Assembly (NCBI GenBank): GCA_036924285.1
Contig: JAYKYS010000004.1
Location: 20,244,001 to 20,308,000 of the forward strand
Origin: Asterella californica
Lineage: Eukaryota > Streptophyta > Marchantiopsida > Marchantiales > Aytoniaceae
Reading direction: 5' to 3'
DNA length: 64,000 nucleotides
A program made the translations under genes and the position numbers. Each line of letters starts with the position of its first letter. Positions within the stretch are counted from its first letter, which is position 1. A model generated the notes under the pieces. The model saw only the letters and a list, made by a program, of their open reading frames with translations. It made no database searches and was not told the DNA's origin. Shown piece after piece: positions 51,540-62,630 of the stretch.

Positions 51540-53191
51540 GGTGTAGTTGAACTTCTTCCGAAGCGCTTCCACCGACTGTGCCAGCATCTTCTGTGCACGA
51601 GCCTCTGTTGCTTCCCTCTGCGTCTTCTCAACTGCAGCTCGCGCTTCTACGGCTTCTCGCTACGTCTTCCATATGGTCTGCTCTTCTGCGAGGGCGGTGA
51701 TCTTCTCCCGCACTCGGATGACTTCTTGATTGCGCTGCTGTACCCGCGCCTGCAACTCCTGGTTGCTCTTCCGAAGTTGCACCGATTCCTTGGCAGAAGC
51801 GGCTGCTTCCACCTTGTATCTTGCTGCGAGTTTCTCCATGGTGCGAAGACTAGCTTCCAGCGACTCCGTCTTCTTCTGGACTTCTCCTTGTCGCAGCAAG
51901 GTGCACAGACCGAATCGAGGTTGCAAGGGCCTCTCATGTGCCTTCGCTCTCTTCTCCAGCAACTCCATAGCTGGCTGAACTCCTCCAGTCGTCTTCTTGC
52001 GGAAGACAAGTTCATCTCCACCACTCGCTCGGAGGTGTCGACCTTGTCTTCTAGAGGCAAGGATGCCTCTTCCACCACGATGGCCTTCATCTTCTGCGCA
52101 CGAGAAGAAGCTATTCTTCTCATCTTCCGGGGTGGAAGACTCCTCATGGCAGGAGTGGCTCTCTTCGTTGCTCTTCCTCGCATCGCAGCAGGAGCGCCCA
52201 TCCATCCTTCGTCTTCTGGAGTCTTCGGAAGACTCCCAAGCGTTGCAGAAGCGGTCTTCTGCTCTGATCGGGTACTCAGCAGGTCTTCTTCCGAGTCGGA
52301 CTCCGATCTTGAATGAATGAGGGAGAGGGGTGTCCTCGATACACTTCTGGGACCCATCTTCCTCTATGACGTGGCGTCTTCCGACCCACTAGACTCGTCT
52401 TCTCTCACCAGAAGCGTCTTCTGGTGAGAGCCGGACCTCAGCTGTGGCATCAGAGTGGGAGGGGGCGTTGCGGCTGCCGCTCGGTCATCATCTTCCGAGG
52501 TCTCCTCCTTCACTTCCTGTCGCTCCGTTGGTCCATACCCTGCCAGCTGATCTTCCTTAAGATCCTCCATGGCTACATAAAAGTAGCAGAAGAAGGGCGT
52601 CAAGTGTCCTCCCACCGGAGTACCCAAGTATGCTAGCTCCGTCTGTACATAGTTGTGGATGTACGCGCCCCAGTAGATGGGCGTTCTGTCATCCCACACT
52701 GATTCCAGGAACTCCACGTCCTGATCTCCTAAGTACCTTGTCTTCTGCGCTTTCCCCTTGGGAAAGAGATGCAGAAACAACTTCGCCAGAAGTCGCTTCT
52801 TCGGCTCCCGGTAAGATTCTATCTTCCAACCGTTCCTCCCCTGCCAGTCTTCCACGAAAAGGCAGGTGGTGCTCCCAGACACATGCCACGAACTCACGAT
52901 CCTAGGCAAGATCTTCTTCTCGTATCAATATCCTCGGTTCTCGGATTCAGGCCGGTGAAAAGCCCTACGCCACCAGTCTTCAGTCCAGGAAGATGGTCTT
53001 CCTCGAGCTACTCCTGCCTTCGCAGGTACACGGTTACGAGGTGGCAACGCTACCCACACCTCCTCCAGGAGTCCCTGGTCTGCGAGGTTCCAATCCCACA
53101 GGAAGAAGTCGAGACCCAACTCCTTGAGGAAAGGAGTGACCTCGGCCAATTCTGCCGCTGGTAACACCAAGCCTCGCGGATGCATCGTCAT
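51536..53191 (-). pseudogene. N-terminal and middle part of the family III coiled-coil ORF in D2
   Basis: Begins at an ATG at 53191 (MTMHPRG). Visible regions: N-terminal globular domain of about 270 codons with FFLWDWN, WTEDWW, a GWKIESYREPKKRLLAKLF stretch and YVQTELAYLGTP...FCYFYVAM; an acidic Ser/Glu/Asp linker; a basic patch (RKMRRIASSRAQKMK); and a coiled coil (LRKSNQELQARVQQRNQEV). Breaks by comparison with D3: stops at about 52925, 52364 and 51660 (the last is CAG to TAG), a 25-base deletion near 51978, and the RT4 insertion at 51536. It continues at 42598. Confidence 0.8.
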
Positions 53192-55304
53192 GCTGGAAGA
53201 TCTGTTGCACTAAGTCACAAGCACCTACTATGAGCTGAAGGCTCAGTCCTTCCCAAGTGCCCACAGTCTAGCTTCTACTTCTCAGAAGACGAAACTAGTC
53301 TTCCAGAAGACATCTACTCCGTCTTCTGGGATTCTAACAGTACTTCCTAGATATCTCTCGTCTTCCGAGCTATATCTAAACAATCCTATCTAAGCAAGGC
53401 CTCGCATGGATTACCAAGAAGACAACCCACCTTGCATTACATCCTACTTCCTATCAGAAGATACAAGATTCGCGAAACATCAAGTGCATAACAGGTTCGG
53501 AAGATGGTTGCGGGCTCCTGCGGTGACAGTAGCCTCTGGGAAGACACTCGGGACAGCTGTCGATTCAATGATTTTTTCGGAAGACTTCCCGAAGTCAGAC
53601 TTCCCTTCACTGGTCTCACCTGTCTTCGTCTTCCTACGCGCAATCTATCCTCACAACAGACTCGAGACAATTGCACTCTGTTCTTCTGACTTCTCATCTC
53701 TCATACGCACTCAGAAGAAGCTTGCTGCTCGGTGGGAAGACATGACCCTCGACCATTCTCTCCAGATTCTGCCAGCAAGTATTCTCACGACTCTCTTCTA
53801 AGTTCGGGAAGAAGAAGGAATGGTTGCTATGGATCGGACAGAAGAGACCCAAAATGGACCCTCACGTCTTCTCGCTCATTTTGCCAGTCTTTCAGTCTTC
53901 TAGTCTCTCTAGGAAGATGCGGAGTTGAGAAGCTTGGAAGACCGGGAGGCACAGGCCTAGTTCCCGACTTCCAACTTCTCGAAATAACAAAACAACTCAC
54001 CACACCACTCAGGATTCGTACCAAGCCTCTCTTAACACAAAAGCAACACAAATCCACTCTTGATACGAATTATGTTCAGTCGACTTCCGAAGACAGTCTT
54101 CCGAAGACAGTCAAGTTTAAGAAGCGTCTTCCGAAGATGTTCCCATCTTCCGAATCGTCTTCTGTTCCAGGTTTCGGGGGTAGAGAGGTAGTAGGGTAGG
54201 AAAATTGATAGCTGAGATCGTCAATTTGAGGACGAGGTGTAGGGAATCTCGAATTAAGCTGAGGAAGAAGTAGGAAGATGCCTGACAGAAATTGGGCAGC
54301 GCTTCCGCACCCAATGTCTCAATAGGAAAGATGGGGGGTGGGGGTAATCGATCAGGCTGCCTGCACACAACCAAGGAAACACGGGGAATACCAGACAAAG
54401 GCGAGAAGAAGTGGGAAGGGGAAAGAACATGGGGAAGAACCTCTACAGTCTTCTTCGGCTCCCCGAGTTGCCTTCGACCTCCGTGCGCTTCTTGGCTCTG
54501 GTCCTAGCTCCAATGCGACTCCTCACGACTACGCCTGCTGTCAATTTCTGGCCACGCCTCGATTCCACCTTCGATTCTACTCGCTACTCTCCAATGTCAG
54601 CTTCTCGGGAGCTCACAGAAACGCCTTCGCTCTTTGCCTTCCGTGCCTCAGCAATTCGGTCTCGCCCTTCGCCTAGCTGCCAACTGGTTCTCTCCTACCT
54701 CGATGTCCTCACTCGATTCCTCTCTCAAAGCTTACTTGCGAAGCTCACTCTCTCCAATCGATCTTCTCAAGCGCGCTGTGCTGCGGGAAGTTGGAATGCG
54801 CCTAATGTGCTTCCTGCGCATCTTCCCCGCAGATTAGGGATTTTCGACCTTAGGTGTCTTCCCCGACCTACCTACCTATTCGGTGCGACCCAGTAGGTAC
54901 ACCTACTGTTTTACCCAAAAACTCGTGGTTAGGCCTTCGCGGTCGCTGTCTTCCGGAAGACAGGTGTCTTCCGTCGTCTTCTCATCTTCCGCCGTCTTCC
55001 CGTCTTCTGAAGACGCAACTGAGAAGACGCTCTTCCGAAGACGGTCGTCTTCCGAAGAAGTCAACTTCTTATTAAAAAGCTCATAAGATCATCTTCATGT
55101 TAAGGAAGACGTAACCTTAAGTAACAACAGTTCTTCAGTTATACAAACAAGTTATTATTCTTAAAAATTTCAAAAATTCGTGCATCCTGTAATTTGTGGG
55201 CACCACACAAATCCAAGTCCAAACCACATCCATGTACAAGTTCTTAGCTAATCTCTCATAATGAGGAAACAGGTCCCTTGCGTCTTTAATATAACGCCTG
55301 GGGC
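53192..55304 (-). other. Leader of D2, GAAGAC-rich, non-coding
   Basis: About 2.1 kb upstream of the D2 ORF. Matches D1 (31710-33700) and D4 (62631-64000). It is dense in GTCTTC/GAAGAC palindromes around 54080-54170 and 54950-55060. Open stretches of up to about 160 codons occur here (for example 54411-54896) but they are not conserved as frames between copies, so I do not call genes. Confidence 0.65.
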
Positions 55305-55667
55305 TGCAAATACCCAATCAGCAAGTAAACTAGGACTTAGCTTGATTTTTTCTTTTTTCGAGTCGCATAACTTCTTCACTAGACGTCCAAACGAAGTAAA
55401 CAAAGTGCTTATGAAAAGCTGACAACGAGCTCTACCCATCTATGTGATAAAAGTGAAGATCCGAAGTTGTGCCAAAAGCCCGTAAGCTGAGGCCTAGCTT
55501 GTTTTCTCCATCTTTCGAGTCTTGTAACTTCTCCACTAGGCGTCCAAACGAAGTAGACAAAGTGCTTATGGAATGCTGACAAGGAGCTCTACCCATTGAT
55601 GCGATGAAAGTGGAGATCCAAAATTGCGCCAAAAACCCGTAAGCTGAGGCCTAGCTTGTCTTCTCAT
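55305..55667. repeat. 157 bp tandem repeat (about 2.3 copies)
   Basis: CGTCCAAACGAAGTA recurs at 55384 and 55541, and TCTACCCAT at 55431 and 55588, both 157 bases apart. A third partial copy ends near 55667. Not part of any ORF; it lies between the D2 leader and fragment H. Confidence 0.8.
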
Positions 55668-55790
55668 GAGTGTCTTTGGAGCAACAAGCATCGAAGTTTG
55701 AATTTCAGGTAGGAGCCGGTCCACGACACGACATCCACCCTCTCCAAACTTGTGCATCCTCCGGTATGCACCAGAGATACCAACCAAGGA

Positions 55791-56459
55791 GTGGACCAGC
55801 ACGCACACTCGTTTTCATCTTGTCATCCTCTCTCTCATCTCAGTCAACCTCATCCTCAAGGTTGCAACCTGATCGTCATCTTGAAGTTGCTATCCTTTTC
55901 CTAGATCCATGCTTATCAACTTTCTCCTCGAACCTCCCATCCAATCAGTCCCTCTAGATGTACACATCTTTCAATATGCGAAGACATAGAAAGAATAACC
56001 CATCATATCATAGAAATGTCTTCTATCCGTCCTGTAGAACCTCATCGTCGAGGTTTGTGATCCAAATGTCGTAGTAGACATCACCCATCCTCCCAATCAT
56101 CACCGCATATCCTGATTGTAACCCTCAACCTCAAGTCTGTACATGTCATCGTATGTATCCAACTCTTCTTTTCTATTTTCTGAAAAAAAGAACCACACTG
56201 CTGCAACCAAAATCCTCAATCGCAACCATCATTATCCCGCTGTACAATGGTATCTTCGTCAACCATCATCCTCCCTGATCTCTTCTTCTGAAAATCTTTA
56301 CAACCTGCTAAGCCTCATCCTCCCAACCTTGATCACATGTAAACTTTCACAACCTCTCAAATATAATCACCTTCAGCACTGGCTTCTCCCCTGTAAACCA
56401 TCTTTTCCCATCATCCTATACCTGTAGCCTCGAAAGCATCCATCCACTCTCCTTCGTCC
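55791..56459 (-). other. Unassigned part of fragment H
   Basis: Between the 3' end and the gag relic of H. No pol motif is left in any frame that I can recognise. It is probably heavily decayed element sequence. Confidence 0.35.
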
Positions 56460-57153
56460 TCAGCATGTCCGTCCTTGGTGATGTCAATAGTGGCATCATG
56501 GACTTCTCTTGTAGCTGCACCCAAGACCTCCCGTGAAATGAACCCAACCTTTGCATCTCGAATTCACTCCTCCCAACCTCCCTTCACATCCATCACTGTA
56601 TCAATAACAGGTTGTTGTATGTTTGCAACCAGATCAATCATGTCCACTGTTTGCACCTCAAGCATCTCCTCCGGTTGTGCAGGATCGTCCTCCATTGCAT
56701 GTATAGAAGAATAGTTTCTTGTTGAACCTTATCCTCTCCAGCTTGCTTCCCTGAAGAAGTCTCTTCTTGTCTCTTCTTCTCGCTCTGCATCGTGGATGCA
56801 GTATCCAACCTGAGCTCGTTTGGATCCACGTGCTCATCCAAATCATCCATATGGAGATCATGCTCAATCTCCTCCACCCTAGCACCATAACTTGTAGCTT
56901 TGATAGCTACAACTGCATGTACCGCAAAGTAATCATCCACAATCTTCTTCATCCCTCCTTTACCAACGTTGACTTGAAAGAGAGTACCCGTACTTCTGAA
57001 TGCAACTTTTCCATCCTCCCAAGAAATAACCTCACGTTGCAAAGACTCTGCAAAGTCTATGCAATCATCCTGTTGATGATCAGTACCATCACACCACACG
57101 CACTGATGTATCCAAGCTGGTTTAGATACAAGCACTGTCTCAATCGATGATCT
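56460..57153 (-). pseudogene. gag: gag relic of fragment H
   Basis: A 165-codon open stretch at 56638-57135 carries a CCHC knuckle C-VW-C-DGTD-H-QQDD-C and the GKGGMKKIVDDYFAVHA segment that corresponds to FGRGGMRQVLEDYLSQHA of C. A second frame near 56460-56560 has RDAKVGF-SREVLGAATREVHD, matching LDARIEFSLREVLGIAKREFHE of RT4. The start of gag is missing because D3 inserted here (about 57153). Confidence 0.75.
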
Positions 57154-58121
57154 TGTAGTGACGCAGGATTACTCCTTTTGCCCATTTAGTATACAAGATA
57201 TCGTTCCCACATAGGATTTACGTAAGTAATCGCTGCTCTAAGTTCTAGGATCTGTTCAAACACACAAACACACGGGTTTTGTCTAAAAATCCCGTCTTCT
57301 CACAAAATCACACAAAACCACACGTCTTCCAGACACGCCACATGGTGCTCTGGAACTAGACAAACAACTACCAACTAAAATATCACACAATTATTCACAG
57401 GGAAGCTCGAGAAGACGATCTTCCTGCTTCCAGGTTGCTTCTTCCGGTCTTCTCGATACCGTCTTCCCGAAGTGATTCTCGTCTTCTGGGGGTTCAGCTC
57501 GTCTTCTCACACCTCCTGAGGGCTGTCCTGCTTCGCAGAAGTCGACTAGTAACGGTCGTTACATCTTATTCTCATACTCACATTCCAACGGGTTAGATTA
57601 ATCACAGGGTGTATGCCCCCTGTAGCCTTCCCAGGCTTCTGCCTACGGAAATGGTCTTCCTGCAGCACTACAACGACATTCACCTTCACAGAAGCTCAAT
57701 AGAAATATCGGAAACTCACTAGAAGAAGATAAGAAGATGGGGAAGATGGGAGAAGATGGGGAAGATGGGAGAAGATGGGGAAGATAAGAAAATCCAAACA
57801 AGAGAAAACAAGATGAAAAGAGTAAATTAAGATTCCGATAGGCTTCTAGTCCGGATCCTGACTAACAAGCCATCCCTGCTTGTAATAGTTTGGGGAGGAA
57901 GACAAAAAACGTGAGTACTGTTGCACCGTCTTCTACTCGAGGATGTCGTCTTCTGCTGTGGGAAGAAGGCTTCTTTCTTCTTCACTTCGCTGCTTTGACT
58001 ACTCTGTCTTCTGGGGTCCCTTACCCATAAGACCGTTCGTACGTAGATCCCAAGTGCTCTACTGAACGAGCCAAGCTACACTTCCACAACTTCTGACAGT
58101 CACCACCACTCAAGAGGAACA
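57154..58121 (-). repeat. 3' LTR of D3 (968 bp)
   Basis: Plus-strand TGTAGTGACGC...GGAACA with both TG and CA ends. It fixes the LTR ends for family III. Contains a longer array of the GATGGGGAAGATGGGAGAA minisatellite (57733-57785) than the D1 LTRs. Confidence 0.85.
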
Positions 58122-58858
58122 CTTCCCATGCACAATTGGGAGCGAATTCAAGGAACCCACCATCCAGAAGACATGAGCAAAGTTTCTGCACTCAAATCCA
58201 CAATCTATTCTCCGAGAAGAAGTCACAATGGCATTGGGAAGCTCACTCCCTCTACTTCTTGCGTCTATTCCTCGACACACCAGTCTAGCTAACAGGACTG
58301 CACGAGGATGTCGTTCCCTGTTCCTAGACTGTCCACTACTTCTATCTACATCTTCGAACCACTGCTGGTACGAGTATGCAGACCCCTCATGTGTATTCCA
58401 AGACTATTCGTATGTTTCCAACAACGGGTGTAGTGTGCGAAGAACTGTCTATCTTGTGTCTCTGCTCTAATGTGTCTCGTCTGCCTGCACCATAGAATCG
58501 ATGTGTATGTGCAGTAGCTCTAGAATTCTACGGAATTGGCAGAACTCTTTTTCCTACTCTGCGATCCTACTTATGTCGCTGCCATGAGAACCAGGGGAGA
58601 CGACCACCAGGGAGAGAGAGGCGCTGACAGGAGGTTGCTACCTCACATGCAAGCGGTTCCCCTGCCCGAATTGGCTATCCACCTTGTCCTTCCTACGCTA
58701 CCTATGCTGCCACATGGTGTCCTAACTAATTTTACATGGAAAAACTGCCACCCTTAAGATAGCATGTTCGATCCTACTATATTTGGAATTGTCAATGGAG
58801 TTACTAACTACTCAGATTGCACGGAGGTAATCTCTACCTGATCTGCTCCTATCAGAGC
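58122..58858 (-). other. 3' untranslated region of D3
   Basis: Same block as in D1 and D2. No gene is seen. Confidence 0.6.
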
Positions 58859-60964
58859 TCATAACGCGACTTCTGATAAGCTAGAAAGCCCTGCAGTTAC
58901 CTCGGGTGTCACTGAGGTGGCTTCCTCCTCATCGTCTCTTGCTGGCCCGACTGTCGCTGCTGCTGCGTCTTCCTCGGCTTCGGCTTCTGCTTCGGAAGAC
59001 AGAAGCGTCTTCTGGGAAACGGAATCGACCGGTGCTTCTTCCGTCTTCTGAGGCACGGGTGCGGGACTAGGGACCATGGGGATCTCATAGGGATCCGGGG
59101 AAGTCGCTTCCTCCACGCGGAATACCTGGGAAGACGGTTCGTCTTCTTGTCTTCCAGAAGACATCTTGTCTTCCGGGGCGTCTTCTGGAGTCTTCTCGGC
59201 TTCCAACGCTGTCACCACCAAGTGCACAGCGAGATCGAACTCCTCTTTCTCCATTCCGGATCCAGTCGAGGGTGCTGGAGCTTGGGAAGATGCGGTTGCA
59301 GGTGTCGGAAGCGAGGGAAGACCATAAAGTGTCTTCACTCCTTCTATCTGTCGATCCAAATACCTGAACATGCTCTCCCGGCATTCCACCAACATTGCTT
59401 TGGACTCGCTGTCCCATCCTCTAGCTAAGGTAAGTAACTTCCTACCCGCGGTGTAGTTGAACTTCTTCCGAAGCGCTTCCACCGACTGTGCCAGCATCTT
59501 CTGTGCACGAGCCTCTGTTGCTTCCCTCTACGTCTTCTCAACTGCAGCTCGCGCTTCTACGGCTTCTCGCTGCGTCTTCCATATGGTCTGCTCTTCTGCG
59601 AGGGCGGTGATCTTCTCCCGCACTCGGATGACTTCTTGATTGCGCTGCTGTACCCGCGCCTGCAACTCCTGGTTGCTCTTCCGAAGTTGCACCGATTCCT
59701 TGGCAGAAGCGGCTGCTTCCACCTTGTATCTTGCTGCGAGCTTCTCCATGGTGCGAAGATTAGCTTCCAGCGACTCCGTCTTCTTCTGGTCTTCCCCCTG
59801 TCGCAGCAAGGTGCGCAGGCTGAATCCAGGTTGTAAGGGCCTCTCCTGTGCCTTCGCCCTCTTCTCCAGCAACTCCATAGCTGGCTGGATCTCCTTCTGG
59901 AAGTAGGCACTGAACTCCTCCAGTCGTCTTCGTGCGGAAGACAAGTTCATCTCCACCACTCGCTCCGCGGTGTTGACTTCGTCTTCCAGAGGCAAGGAAG
60001 CCTCTTCCACCACAATGGCCTTCATCTTCTGCGCACGAGAAGAAGCTACTCTTCTCATTTTCCGGAGTGGAAGACTGCTCATGGCAGGAGCGGCTCTCTT
60101 CGTTGCGCTTCCTCGCATCGCAGCAGGAGCGTCCCTTCTTCTCTTGTCTTCTGGAGTCTTCGGAAGACTCCCAGGCGTTGCAGAAGCGGTCTTCTGCTCT
60201 GATCGGGTACTCAGCAGGTCTTCTTCCGAGTCGGACTCTGATCCTGAATGAATGAGGGAGATGGGTGTCCTCGGTACACTTCTGGGACCCATCTTCCTCG
60301 ATGACGTGGCGTCTTCCGACCCACTAGACTCATCTTTCCTCACTAGAAGCGTCTTCTGGTGAGAGCCGGGCCTCAGCTGTGACATCAGAGTGAGAGGGGG
60401 TGTTGCGGCTGCCTCTCGGTCATCGTCTTCCGAGATCTCTTCCTTCACCTCCTGTCGCTCCGTTGGCCCATACCCTGCCAGCTAATCTTCCCTAAGATCC
60501 CCCATGGCTACATACAAGTAGCAGAGGAAGGGCGTCAAGTGTCCTCCCGCCGGGGTACCCAAGTATGCTAGCTCCATCTGTACGTAGTTGTGGATGTACG
60601 CGCCCCAGTAGATGGGCACTCTGTCATCCCACACTGATTCCATGAACTCCACGTCCTGATCTCCTAAGTACCTTGTCTTCTGCGCTTTCCCCTTGGGAAA
60701 GAGATGCAGAAACAACTTCGCCAGAAGTCGCTTCTTCGGCTCCCGGTAAGATTCTATCTTCCAACCGTTCCTCCCCTGCCAGTCTTCCACGAAAAGGCAG
60801 GTGGTGCTCCCAGGCACATGCCACGAACTCACGATCCTAGGCAAGATCTTCTTCTCGTACGAATATCCTCGGTTCTCGGACTCTGGCCTGTGAAAAGCCA
60901 TACGCCACCAATCTTCAGTCCAGGAAGATGGCCTTCCTCGAGCTACTCCTGCCTTCACAGGTAC

Positions 60965-60968
60965 ACGG
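60965..60968. repeat. Target site duplication ACGG, left copy (solo LTR)
   Basis: Pairs with 62251-62254. The undisturbed site is in D2 at 53040-53043. Confidence 0.9.
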
Positions 60969-62250
60969 TGTCGCGCTACTTGGCGGCTACATGTTATATT
61001 TCTACTCCGACGCTTGGGTTTAGTAGTTCTAGAAGTTAGCTCTTATTACTTCTAGTCGTTTATGTATATGTTTGACACCTTTGCATACGGTGTTAACACT
61101 ATTTTGAGTCTTAGTAGGTTGATTACCATGTTGATAGGGCTTAAGCTCATGGGTTGTATTTGCGTGTCGCCCATGCACGCTTTCTAGCTGATTTAAGTTA
61201 TTTTTCGGGGCTGCGTGTCGTTTTAGGTAGTTTAAGTTTTACGCTGGCACTCTAGGGGGCTTGACGTGGTAGCCTATGAGTGTAGATAAGTTACCAGGTA
61301 GTTAAGGGTACTAAAGGACAACCAAGTGGAGCTATGAACTCCCATTGGTCTGTTTTTGTCTTTAGTTTAACTCTAAATTTAGAAACAGAGCTCTAGAGTG
61401 GAGTTCGAGCATTTGGTGGGGGATCTTCGAACTCTGAGTGCACAGGGAGAGAGAGCTCGTCATGCCAAGCACTTCCAGTGAAAATTTCGATCGATTTGAG
61501 TCAATAAAGACGGAGTTATGAGCAATTGAAGTTCGGATTGTGCTAGAATTGAATCACTTTTGTTGGATTTAGGGTTTTCAGTGTCACTCTCAGCAGATTT
61601 GAGGAAATTGCTTCAAAACTTCGAGGTTGTGTTCTCCGCCAGCAGGGCTACGATTTCACAAAAAGTTTCATATCGATTGAGCGACTGAGTAATTCAGGGC
61701 GGCCGCTGAAGCTGAGGGGGTCTGAAAAGCTCTTAATCTAGAGCAGCGACTTCAGAGGAGGAGATCTGCAGTTCTGTGTACATTCAGGAGTCCCAATTTC
61801 ACAAGGATGTTCAGCACCCTGTAGACTTCAAATACTGTGAGAATATTTGAAATTCATCGAGCCAAACTTCTGTTCTAGGTTGAAATAGCCATCTAGGTAC
61901 CAAAAATTGCTGTAGTTTTCTTGTTCAGAACTTTTCTGTCCATATCTCCGTGTCAGAATTTGATCTCGGGCTGAAACTTCGTGTGTGAGTTCATTAGTAC
62001 CTCATTTGCATGTAGGGGAAGTTTAGAAGTCTAAACCTTCATAGTTTTCCTCTCCGTGAGTGTCAAAGTTCACCGCCGGATCCTATTACTGCCAGCTAGA
62101 CCTAAATTTCGCTTTTGAGCATATCAGAGGATCCTACACACCTGTGTGAGTGTTTAAAGCCCTTGTTGTGACCTGAAAGTCAACCTCTTGAGTAAACAAC
62201 CACAGCCAGAAGCCCGGCGCTTTCCTAGGTAGACGGATCACACTCCGACA
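60969..62250 (+). repeat. Solo LTR of the element A type (1282 bp)
   Basis: TGTCGCGCTACT...CACTCCGACA, plus orientation, ACGG on both sides. No internal region, so a full element was reduced by recombination between its LTRs. Homologous to 3751-5034 in the opposite orientation, with some divergence near 61830-61870. Confidence 0.93.
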
Positions 62251-62254
62251 ACGG
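62251..62254. repeat. Target site duplication ACGG, right copy (solo LTR)
   Basis: Pairs with 60965-60968. Confidence 0.9.
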
Positions 62255-62412
62255 TTACAAGGTGGCAACGCTGCCCACACCTCCTCCAGAAGGCCCTGGT
62301 CTGCGAGGTTCCAATCCCACAGGAAGAAGTCGAGACCCAACTCCTTGAGGCAAGGAGTGGCCTCGACCAATTCTGCCGCTGGTAACACCAAGCCTCGCGG
62401 ATGCATCGTCAT

Positions 62413-62630
62413 GCTGGAAGATCTCTACAGTCTTCTTCGGCTCCCCGAGTTGCCTTCGACCTCCGAGCGCTTCTTGGCTCTGGTCCTAGCTCCAATGCGA
62501 CTCCTCACGACTGCGCCTGCTATCAATTTCTGGCCACGCCTCGATTCCACCTTCGATTCTACTCGCTACTCTCCAATGTCAGCTTCTCGGGAGCTCACAG
62601 AAACGCCTTCGCTCTTTGCCTTCCGTGCTG
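62413..62630 (-). other. Shortened leader of D3
   Basis: Matches 53192-53205 and then jumps to 54440-54645 of the D2 leader, so about 1.2 kb is missing. Ends at the junction with the inverted D4 copy. Confidence 0.65.

Larger units (their letters stand above)
55668..57153 (-). mobile_element. Fragment H of a family I element
   Basis: Remnant on the minus strand: the last bases of an LTR ending CACGACA (55733), then the polypurine tract and 3' end (55734-55790) which match the 3' end of RT4 (43915 on), a non-coding stretch and then part of a gag (56460-57153). Pol has been deleted. Cut at 57153 by the D3 LTR. Confidence 0.75.
58859..62412 (-). pseudogene. Family III coiled-coil protein of D3, best preserved copy (about 756 codons without the LTR)
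   Basis: Start ATG at 62412. Only two stops, at 60482 and 59528, both CAG to TAG compared with D2, plus the solo LTR at 60969-62250. Layout: N-terminal domain with WTEDWW, KKRLLAKLF, YVQMELAYLGTP and a hydrophobic FLCYLYVAM segment (about codons 60-290); acidic Ser/Glu/Asp linker; basic patch; coiled coil of about 150 residues; conserved LRKKFNYTAGRKLLTLARGWD and FRYLDRQIEGVKTLYGLPSL blocks; acidic tail. No protease, RT or integrase. It may be a structural protein of a non-autonomous element, but no known family is recognised. Confidence 0.8.
57154..62630 (-). mobile_element. Family III element D3, interrupted by a solo LTR
   Basis: Minus strand: a short leader piece (62413-62630), the coiled-coil ORF (58859-62412, split by the solo LTR 60969-62250), 3' region (58122-58858) and 3' LTR. 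The 5' LTR is not in the window. At 62630 the sequence turns into an inverted leader copy (D4). The flank at 57150-57153 is ATCT. Confidence 0.8.

Noticed and set aside
54411..54896. 161-codon open frame in the D2 leader
   Set aside because: Not kept as a frame in D1 or D4, where the homologous DNA has indels; likely chance in GAAGAC-rich sequence.
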